Shown in pieces: positions 1 to 5,677 of a stretch of 6,181 nucleotides of DNA. The stretch covers positions 1-6,181 of the forward strand of contig VSNJ01000208.1 in assembly GCA_009774235.1 (NCBI GenBank), read 5' to 3'. Position 1 is the first letter of the stretch; the number at the start of each line of letters is the position of its first letter. The notes under the pieces are model-generated. The model ran no database searches and had not been told where the DNA came from. It saw only the letters and a list, made by a program, of their open reading frames with translations. The position numbers and the translations under genes are program-made. Source of the stretch: Lachnospiraceae bacterium. Its GTDB lineage: Bacteria > Bacillota > Clostridia > Lachnospirales > Lachnospiraceae.

Positions 1-1167
1 AATATATGGTATTTGTTTCTTATAACATTTTAATAATAAATTTATTACCTGTGAATTAATTTTTTTATACATAATACATTTTTCAAATATCTGCTCAGCA
101 GCAATAAACTTATTTTCATTGTAATATATTTTTCCCATTTTAATCAAAAGTTCCATCCATATATCTGCGTCATAAAGCTCAGCATGTGAATACAAATAAC
201 TAATAATTTTTCTTGATTCTTCAATATCTGTAAAAATACTTTTCTCTAATTTATCAATCTGTTTCATAACAGATTGATTATCATACAAAAATTTATGGCT
301 ATTATAAAAACTTTTATATTTTTTAGATAATTCCTCTATCATATCATTATCTAAAATAACAGGATTACCTTCATTAATCTTAAAAAAATCATATTTTGTC
401 TTATGTGATAATATAATTATCTTATTTTTTTTATTATCATGCCATGCACTAAACTGGCTAAATGAACTATCAGTTGAAATAATGTGTATTTTACAAGCAG
501 TAATACAACTTAACTCATCAATAGTTTCCTGGTAATTTCCAGAAAATCTTATATAATGATACTTATTATCAGAACCAAATAAATCTTTAATACTATCTAT
601 TGATGTTTCTACTGAAAAAAAATAAAAGACTGCGTCAGGAAATAACTCCTTAACATATTGTATTGCTGCCATATAATACTCATTATCATCTGTAATAAAA
701 TCCCCACTTCTTATATGAACGGAAACACTTATTTCATTATTTATCTGTTTGTATAAATTACCCATATAACTTTTATTTTCTTTTATACTAAATATGTTTT
801 GTAAATCATACAGCTCATCTTTTGTACATACCTCTATATTACCATATCCATTTATATAAATATTTTTATCTAAATGTTTATATGATATTAAACTTTTTAA
901 ATCTTCTCTTTTACGTATATTTTGTGATTCTTCTATAATTAAATCACAAGAATTTAAAATTCCGCTTTTTTCTTCTTTAGTAAAAATTTTTATTTTAACA
1001 TAATCTGGAATTCTTAAATAATCTAACGCATATTGCCAAATATAACCTTTATAATAGTCTGAAACATCTAAGCAGATATTTTCAGAACAAATTTTTGAAA
1101 CACTATATGCAAATGAAAAAGCCAGTATTTGATTACCTAATCCACCTAATATTCTAACTATCACCAT
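1..1167 (-). CDS. Glycosyltransferase family 11 protein (alpha-1,2-fucosyltransferase-like) with TPR-like tail, 3' end outside window
   Basis: Reading leftward from ATG at 1167, the frame stays open for 389 codons to the window edge, so the C-terminus is missing. Residues 8-12 read GGLGN, followed by Q, which is the N-terminal hallmark of GT11 fucosyltransferases. Residues 151-157 read HIRSGDF, matching the family HxRxGD motif that contacts GDP-fucose. Residues 233-242 (DSSFSQFSAW) match the usual SSFSWWGAW block. By family knowledge the enzyme would transfer L-fucose from GDP-fucose onto a glycan at the cytoplasmic membrane; the exact linkage is inferred. GT11 proteins usually end near 290-300 residues, but this one continues. 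Residues about 335-369 fit a tetratricopeptide unit (G345, Y348, A357, F361, C364), with a further helix starting after it. The start is chosen because it places the GGLGN motif at the usual position. A GGAG lies 12 bases upstream, which is a rather long spacing. The gene is very AT-rich, about 15-20% GC in the lines counted. Confidence 0.88.
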   Translation of the reverse strand, partial: MVIVRILGGLGNQILAFSFAYSVSKICSENICLDVSDYYKGYIWQYALDYLRIPDYVKIKIFTKEEKSGILNSCDLIIEESQNIRKREDLKSLISYKHLDKNIYINGYGNIEVCTKDELYDLQNIFSIKENKSYMGNLYKQINNEISVSVHIRSGDFITDDNEYYMAAIQYVKELFPDAVFYFFSVETSIDSIKDLFGSDNKYHYIRFSGNYQETIDELSCITACKIHIISTDSSFSQFSAWHDNKKNKIIILSHKTKYDFFKINEGNPVILDNDMIEELSKKYKSFYNSHKFLYDNQSVMKQIDKLEKSIFTDIEESRKIISYLYSHAELYDADIWMELLIKMGKIYYNENKFIAAEQIFEKCIMYKKINSQVINLLLKCYKKQIPYI

Positions 1168-1219
1168 TTTTTAACTTTTCTCCATTTTTAACAGATATTA
1201 TTAAACATAATAATTTATT

Positions 1220-2296
1220 TTATTTAAAAATAAATTCTTGTATCTGTCTGTCCATACATTTTGAAATATCATCTCCAGAAAACCAGCATTTTGACCATTC
1301 AATTGTTTTGTATACAGCTGTTTCCAGATTCCACCGTGGTTTCCATCCAAAAACAGATTTTATCTTTGAACAGTCCAGTTTCAGATAATTATCTTCATGT
1401 GGCCCACCATCACCTTCCTGTACCCATTCTGCACCATCACCCCAGCATTTCACAAACAAACTTGCTAAATCAGAAGTCCTCAAACAGTCTGACTCATCCG
1501 GACCTACATTATAACATCCTGCATATGAATTGTCCCCATACTGCTTTGCTGCAACCATAAGATACGCCATTACTGGTTCAAGTACATGCTGGTATGGTCT
1601 GACAGACCCAGGGTTACGTACTTTTATTTTTTCTTTATTATGACATGCCCTTACACAGTCAGGAATAATCCTGTCTTCTGAAAAATCACCCCCACCAATT
1701 ACATTACCAGCCCTGGCGGTGGACACTGGTACTGTCACAGAACCGTCACCTGTAGTGAAAAAAGAAGACTTATAGGAATAGGTCACAAGCTCTGAACAGG
1801 ATTTGGAATTAGAATATGGGTCACGCCCACATAACTCTTCATCCTCACGGTATCCCCATTCCCACTCCTTGTTCCTGTATACCTTGTCAGTAGTAACATT
1901 CAGGAATGAACCTGTACAGGCGGAATTACGTATACATTCCAGGATATTTACAGTCCCTAAAATATTTGTACTGTATGTATAAAGAGGGTCTTTATAAGAC
2001 TCCCTTACAAGCGGCTGTGCCGCCATATGTATGACAATATCCGGTTTTACAGAATTAAATGCGGTTTTTAATCTGCCATAGTCACGTATATCTGCATAAA
2101 ATGACTCTACCTTGTCCTGCAGCCCTATAAGCCTGAAAAGACATGGCTCTTCTGGGACATCCAGTGAATAACCTGATACATCTGCACCTACATTTAACAG
2201 TGCCTTCACCATCCATGACCCTTTAAAACCAGTATGCCCTGTAATAAAAACTTTCTTATTTTTATAAAATGATAAATCCACCATACTGCCTTCCAT
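1220..2296 (-). CDS. rfbG: CDP-glucose 4,6-dehydratase
   Basis: This enzyme converts CDP-D-glucose to CDP-4-dehydro-6-deoxy-D-glucose with bound NAD+, the second step of the CDP-3,6-dideoxyhexose pathway in the cytoplasm. It is an extended SDR protein of 358 residues, the usual family length (about 357-359). The NAD-binding TGHTGFKGSW lies at residues 19-28. The dehydratase active-site block TTDKVY is at 135-140, with D137-K138 in the Asp-Lys form typical of the CDP-glucose enzymes. The catalytic Tyr-x3-Lys is Y161/K165. RAGNVIGGGDF (195-205) and RPYQHVLEP (233-241) are further family signatures. Two starts are possible: ATG at 2296 with GAGAAAGG just upstream, or ATG at 2284 (residue 5), giving MVDLSFYKNKK, which matches the usual N-terminus. 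Its base composition (about 43-52% GC in the lines counted) is well above that of the downstream glycosyltransferase. It is separated from rfbH by an unusual 183-base gap. Confidence in function is high, in the exact start moderate. Confidence 0.96.
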   Translation of the reverse strand: MEGSMVDLSFYKNKKVFITGHTGFKGSWMVKALLNVGADVSGYSLDVPEEPCLFRLIGLQDKVESFYADIRDYGRLKTAFNSVKPDIVIHMAAQPLVRESYKDPLYTYSTNILGTVNILECIRNSACTGSFLNVTTDKVYRNKEWEWGYREDEELCGRDPYSNSKSCSELVTYSYKSSFFTTGDGSVTVPVSTARAGNVIGGGDFSEDRIIPDCVRACHNKEKIKVRNPGSVRPYQHVLEPVMAYLMVAAKQYGDNSYAGCYNVGPDESDCLRTSDLASLFVKCWGDGAEWVQEGDGGPHEDNYLKLDCSKIKSVFGWKPRWNLETAVYKTIEWSKCWFSGDDISKCMDRQIQEFIFK

Positions 2297-2479
2297 AACC
2301 TTTCTCTAATATAAAAAATGCTTAAACTTGTCCTGCCTCCATACAGATGCTGCAACACACCCTTCTGTAGTTCCTGGCTACACACCAGTCCTATGGCAGC
2401 TTTGCAGTGTCCAGGGTATTACACAGTACATGCCATATATTTTCTGTTAAATTATTTTACTACTGGTTACAACAACCAC
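2297..2479 (-). other. GC-rich intergenic block between rfbH and rfbG, function unknown
   Basis: All other gaps in the window are about 45-85 bases and very AT-rich; this one is 183 bases, and its middle line (2341-2400) counts 52% GC. Two minus-strand frames read as short stretches of codons broken by one or two stops; for example, one frame is open on both sides of a TAG near 2378. Neither gives a product I recognise. Weak pairing is visible: TGGTT/AACCA immediately after the rfbH stop (2464-2478), and TGTAG/CTACA with a 7-base loop. A 7-base direct repeat, GGTGTGT, also occurs twice. None of this makes a clear terminator, riboswitch or promoter. Candidates are a degraded coding remnant, a short repetitive element, or a 5' leader of rfbG. 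Confidence 0.35.
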
Positions 2480-3814
2480 TTATAAACATGCCTTTATTTC
2501 ACTTGCCATCTTCATAAGCATATCCTCTGTCATGCCAGGGAATACCCCTGTCCAGAAAGTATCCTCCATTATCCTGTCTGTATTTTCAAGGCTTCCTGAA
2601 ATCCGGTAACCCTCACCTTTTTCCCTCATAACATCAAAACATGGGTGCTTTACCAAGTTGCCAGCAAAAAGCATCCTTGTCTGTATACCTTCCTTCTCTA
2701 AATGACTGACAATCCTGCTTCTTTCAACACCTTTTTTACATGTAATTGCAAAACCAAACCAGCTTGGGATTGAATTTTCTGTAGCTTCAGGTAATACCAG
2801 GTATTCACCACAGTCCTTTAAAGCATTATATAAAATATCAAAGTTTTTACGTCTTTTTTCTGTAAAACCTGCAAGTTTTTTAATCTGTGCGCAGCCTATT
2901 GCCGCCTGCATGTCTGTAGCTTTCAGGTTGTAACCAAAATGGGAATATACATATTTATGGTCATATCCTGGAGGTAATTCCCCATACTGGCCGTCAAACC
3001 TATGACCACACATGCCATCCTGACCTGGGCTGCACGAACATTCCCTGCCCCAGTCCCTCATTGAACGGATTATTTTATGTAATATAGGGTTATCTGTATA
3101 TACAGCACCACCTTCACCCATTGTTATATGGTGTGGTGGATAAAAACTTGAAGTACCTATGTCACCTAATGTCCCTGTAAAATATTTTTTTCCATCCATA
3201 ATATATTTTGAACCAAGTGCATCACAATTATCTTCTACAAGCCATAAGCCATGCCTGTCACAGAACTCTTTTACTGCCTTTATATCAAAAGGGTTGCCAA
3301 GTGTATGTGCAAGCATTACTGCTTTTGTATGGCAGGAAACTGCCTCTTCAAGCTTTGACACATCAATATTGTAACCTGGTACTGCCACATCAACAAAGAC
3401 TGGCACTGCACCATATTGTACTATTGGTGCAACTGTTGTTGGGAAACCCGCTGCAACTGTAATTACTTCATCACCCCTCTGTATTGCCCTGTCCCCAAGA
3501 AGCGGTGATGTCAGTGCCATAAATGCCAGCAGGTTTGCTGATGAACCTGAATTAACAAGTGAACAGAATTTTACACCTAGTGTACTGCAGAATGTACCCT
3601 CAAATTCTTTGGTATACTTCCCTGAAGTAAGCCAGAAATCCAGAGAACTTTCAACTAGGTTGCACATTTCCTCCCCATCAAAAACCCGGCCTGCATAAGG
3701 TATCCTGTCCCCTTTATGGTACCCGTCTTTTCCTTTTTGATATGTATTATAATATTCATTAACTAAACCAAGTAATATCTTTCTGGCTTCTTGTTCACTT
3801 TTGCTTTCAAACAT
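2480..3814 (-). CDS. rfbH: CDP-4-dehydro-6-deoxyglucose 3-dehydrase (E1), PMP and [2Fe-2S] dependent
   Basis: This enzyme removes the C3 hydroxyl of CDP-4-keto-6-deoxyglucose, the committed step to 3,6-dideoxyhexoses. It belongs to the DegT/DnrJ/EryC1/StrS aminotransferase fold but is not an aminotransferase. In the active-site stretch SFYPPHHITMGEGG (223-236), a His (H228) sits where transaminases have the PLP-binding Lys; this is the diagnostic change that leaves pyridoxamine phosphate unlinked. NSGSSAN (88-94) and EDNCDALGS (194-202) are cofactor-binding blocks. The iron-sulfur cysteines are visible as C259-x-C261-x7-C269, with C197 as the likely fourth ligand. The length of 444 residues is close to the Salmonella and Yersinia proteins (about 437). 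ATG at 3814 is preceded by a perfect AGGAGG (3821-3826) with a 6-base spacer, so the start is firm. The electron-donating reductase (E3; RfbI/DdhD/AscD) is not present in the window. GC is about 43%, like rfbG and unlike the genes on either side. Confidence 0.96.
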   Translation of the reverse strand: MFESKSEQEARKILLGLVNEYYNTYQKGKDGYHKGDRIPYAGRVFDGEEMCNLVESSLDFWLTSGKYTKEFEGTFCSTLGVKFCSLVNSGSSANLLAFMALTSPLLGDRAIQRGDEVITVAAGFPTTVAPIVQYGAVPVFVDVAVPGYNIDVSKLEEAVSCHTKAVMLAHTLGNPFDIKAVKEFCDRHGLWLVEDNCDALGSKYIMDGKKYFTGTLGDIGTSSFYPPHHITMGEGGAVYTDNPILHKIIRSMRDWGRECSCSPGQDGMCGHRFDGQYGELPPGYDHKYVYSHFGYNLKATDMQAAIGCAQIKKLAGFTEKRRKNFDILYNALKDCGEYLVLPEATENSIPSWFGFAITCKKGVERSRIVSHLEKEGIQTRMLFAGNLVKHPCFDVMREKGEGYRISGSLENTDRIMEDTFWTGVFPGMTEDMLMKMASEIKACL

Positions 3815-3876
3815 TTCTTTCCTCCTGTCATAATTTTATATTAAAACACACATCATAATATAAATTTCTTGATATG

Positions 3877-4794
3877 TTATCTGCTGCTATCACTTATATA
3901 TTTAATAGTACGCTGAATTCCTTCTTCAAATGAAATCTCTGTTTTAAATCCTGTATCTTTAACCAAATCATATATATCCACACATGAACTCAAAACATTT
4001 GATTGTATTCCAGTTTTTTGACCAATTCCAAGTTCCAGACAAGGATCAATAATATCCCTTATAATTTCTATATACTCTTTAAGACATTTATACTGCCCAC
4101 TTCCAATCCCGTAAACTTTTCCACATTTACCTTTTTCTGCCACTAGCCTTATTGCTCTCACTACTTCAGAAACATAAAGAAAATCCCATAGTTGTTCTAG
4201 TTTTCCATAAACAGGTCTTTTTTTATTTAAAAGACACTGTATTGTGTAATTAATAATATTGTTTCCTTTCCTTCCTGGACCAAATGTACTAGGAACAATT
4301 ACCCATATAAAACCTATATCAATCTGTCTTGCTAAAACATCAAGCATATAATATGTTGAAACTTTGGCTGCTCCATAAAAATCATCTGGAGATTGTTTTT
4401 CATTAACATTTAATGTGTGTTTACAAAATACATATTCTGCAACTGTTCCTGTCGCAATAAATTTCCCACAACAATTTTCTTTTGCAAACTGCATTGCAGC
4501 TATTGCATATTTTATATTTTTTAACTGCAAATCTATATCATTCTTTAATTCTGGTATTACACCATCCCATGCCAGATAAAAAAAATAATCATACTTATTA
4601 TATTTTAATTTTATTTCTTTTATATTCTGGATACCATTCCACCTGATTACTTCAAGTCTGTTTCCATATTCCTGGAAACCCAGTTGCCCAGGATAACGTG
4701 TAAACACAATAACAGAATAGCCATTGTCCAACAATTCCTTTAATAGCCATTGTCCAATAAAGCCCGTCCCTCCAACCATAACAGCACTTTTCAT
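3877..4794 (-). CDS. NAD(P)-dependent SDR-family sugar-nucleotide reductase/epimerase, candidate CDP-abequose or CDP-paratose synthase
   Basis: This is an extended short-chain dehydrogenase of 305 residues. The nucleotide-binding GGTGFIG is at residues 8-14, followed by a regular beta-alpha-beta start. ATGT (114-117) sits at the usual catalytic Thr/Ser position, and Y140-G-A-A-K144 is the Tyr-x3-Lys catalytic pair. A late block with DFLYVSEVVRA (204-214) matches the dimer/substrate region of epimerase/dehydratase relatives. Lying between rfbF and rfbH, it is the only gene here that could do the final C4-keto reduction of CDP-3,6-dideoxy-4-ketoglucose, the job of RfbJ (abequose) or Prt/RfbS (paratose), which have similar length. 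That role is inferred from context and fold; the product stereochemistry cannot be read from sequence by eye, so no symbol is given. The ATG at 4794 is preferred over an in-frame GTG at 4803 because the GTG lies inside the Shine-Dalgarno. A 16-base repeat near its 5' end is listed separately. Confidence 0.8.
   Translation of the reverse strand: MKSAVMVGGTGFIGQWLLKELLDNGYSVIVFTRYPGQLGFQEYGNRLEVIRWNGIQNIKEIKLKYNKYDYFFYLAWDGVIPELKNDIDLQLKNIKYAIAAMQFAKENCCGKFIATGTVAEYVFCKHTLNVNEKQSPDDFYGAAKVSTYYMLDVLARQIDIGFIWVIVPSTFGPGRKGNNIINYTIQCLLNKKRPVYGKLEQLWDFLYVSEVVRAIRLVAEKGKCGKVYGIGSGQYKCLKEYIEIIRDIIDPCLELGIGQKTGIQSNVLSSCVDIYDLVKDTGFKTEISFEEGIQRTIKYISDSSR
4716..4757 (-). repeat. Close 16-base direct repeat inside the 5' part of the reductase gene
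   Basis: TTGGACAATGGCTATT (minus strand) occurs perfectly twice, at 4742-4757 and 4716-4731, 26 bases apart. Because 26 is not a multiple of three, the copies are read in different frames. The first encodes I-G-Q-W-L-L just after the GxxGxxG motif, and the second encodes L-D-N-G-Y-S. The protein has the normal Rossmann spacing here, so nothing appears inserted or lost. The repeat itself is certain; any role is speculative. Confidence 0.7.
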
Positions 4795-4799
4795 TATTA

Positions 4800-4806
4800 C
4801 CACCTT
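4800..4806 (-). promoter_or_regulatory. Shine-Dalgarno of the reductase gene, decides its start
   Basis: AAGGTGG on the minus strand lies 5 bases before ATG 4794. The alternative in-frame GTG (4801-4803) is part of this same sequence, which makes it an unlikely start codon. Confidence 0.65.
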
Positions 4807-4848
4807 AAAACCTTTTTTAATTATAAATACATAAAATAATTGTATTTT

Positions 4849-5631
4849 TTACATATTCCATACTTTCCATGGGGCTTTTCCCTCTTTCAATAATTTTTCC
4901 AACACATTCTTTTCACGCACATTATCCATGCATTGCCAAAAACCAGTATGTACATATGATATTAGCTCACCTTTTACCACAAGTTTTTCTAAAGGTTCTT
5001 TTTCAAATATAGTATAATCATTCTCAAGATAATTAAATATTTCAGGCTCTAATACCATATAACCTGCATTAACTGGTATACTATCAGTCAGACTTTTTTC
5101 TCTGAAAGCTTTTACAGCACCAGCCTCCCCTATATCTAATATCCCTTTCTGTTGTTTAACCATTACAGCAGTAAGTGTTGCTATTTTTCCATGCTTTTTA
5201 TGAAACTTTACTAATTTAGATATATCAACATCACAAACAGCATCTCCATATGTCATCATAAACGTTTCATCTTGTATATACGGTTGTATCCTTTTTAACC
5301 TTCCACCAGTCATTGTATTCAATCCCGTATCAACTACTGTTACTTTCCATGGTTCACAATACTGGTCATGTATAAACATACTGTTTTTTCCAGAAGTAAA
5401 ATCAAATGTAACATTACTATTATATAAAAAATAATTTGCAAACCATGCTTTAATAATATGCTGTTTATAACCTGCACATATAATAAAATCGTTATAGCCA
5501 TAATAAGAATATTCTTTCATTATATGCCATAAAATAGGTTTCCCTCCAATTTCAATCATCGGTTTTGGCTTTAACTGTGTTTCCTCTGAAATACGTGTAC
5601 CAAGTCCTCCTGCAAGTAAAACTACTTTCAT
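4849..5631 (-). CDS. rfbF: Glucose-1-phosphate cytidylyltransferase
   Basis: This enzyme makes CDP-D-glucose and pyrophosphate from CTP and alpha-D-glucose-1-phosphate, the entry step of the CDP-dideoxyhexose pathway, in the cytoplasm. The 260-residue length matches the family (about 257). The N-terminus carries the sugar nucleotidyltransferase signature LAGGLGTR (6-13), followed by KPKPM (21-25), where K23 is the conserved lysine. TYGDAVCDVD (127-136) contains the metal-binding D130. GGRLKRIQPYI (109-119), VNAGYMVLEPEIF (187-199) and FWQCMDNVRE (231-240), with D236, are all typical of RfbF rather than of the glucose-1-phosphate thymidylyl- or uridylyltransferases. ATG 5631 has AAGGAG (5637-5642) 5 bases upstream. 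The gene follows the incoming upstream gene by 46 bases and precedes the reductase by a similar gap, consistent with one transcript. Its GC content varies strongly along its length, from about 18% to 40% in the lines counted. Confidence 0.96.
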   Translation of the reverse strand: MKVVLLAGGLGTRISEETQLKPKPMIEIGGKPILWHIMKEYSYYGYNDFIICAGYKQHIIKAWFANYFLYNSNVTFDFTSGKNSMFIHDQYCEPWKVTVVDTGLNTMTGGRLKRIQPYIQDETFMMTYGDAVCDVDISKLVKFHKKHGKIATLTAVMVKQQKGILDIGEAGAVKAFREKSLTDSIPVNAGYMVLEPEIFNYLENDYTIFEKEPLEKLVVKGELISYVHTGFWQCMDNVREKNVLEKLLKEGKAPWKVWNM

Positions 5632-5677
5632 TATTTCTCCTTCATATTATTATTTATCTAGCTTAAATATAAATTTG

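Noticed and set aside
425..620. Homopolymer runs of eight (T8 near 425-432, A8 near 615-622) in the glycosyltransferase gene, as phase-variation tracts
   Set aside because: Runs of this length are expected in DNA of about 20% GC. Both are A/T and embedded in ordinary coding sequence with the frame intact.
1261..1560. Plus-strand 99-residue open frame inside rfbG
   Set aside because: It lies fully antisense to a strongly supported gene. Its His/Pro/Ser/Leu-rich product resembles no family and it has no convincing ribosome site.
2464..2478. Small hairpin TGGTT/AACCA right after the rfbH stop, as an intrinsic terminator
   Set aside because: It has only five or six pairs and is followed by GTAGTAAAAT rather than a T-run.
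3159..3462. Two overlapping plus-strand open frames inside rfbH
   Set aside because: Both are antisense to conserved parts of RfbH, low in complexity and without supporting signals, so they are frame shadows.
3815..3876. Possible promoter upstream of rfbH (TATAAA-like -10)
   Set aside because: No acceptable -35 hexamer lies at 16-18 bases, and AT-rich spacers give such matches by chance.
4825..4847. Inverted repeat AAATACA / TGTATTT with a 9-base loop between rfbF and the reductase, as a terminator
   Set aside because: The stem is short with one G-C pair, and no T-run follows it in the direction of transcription, so it is probably chance in AT-rich DNA.
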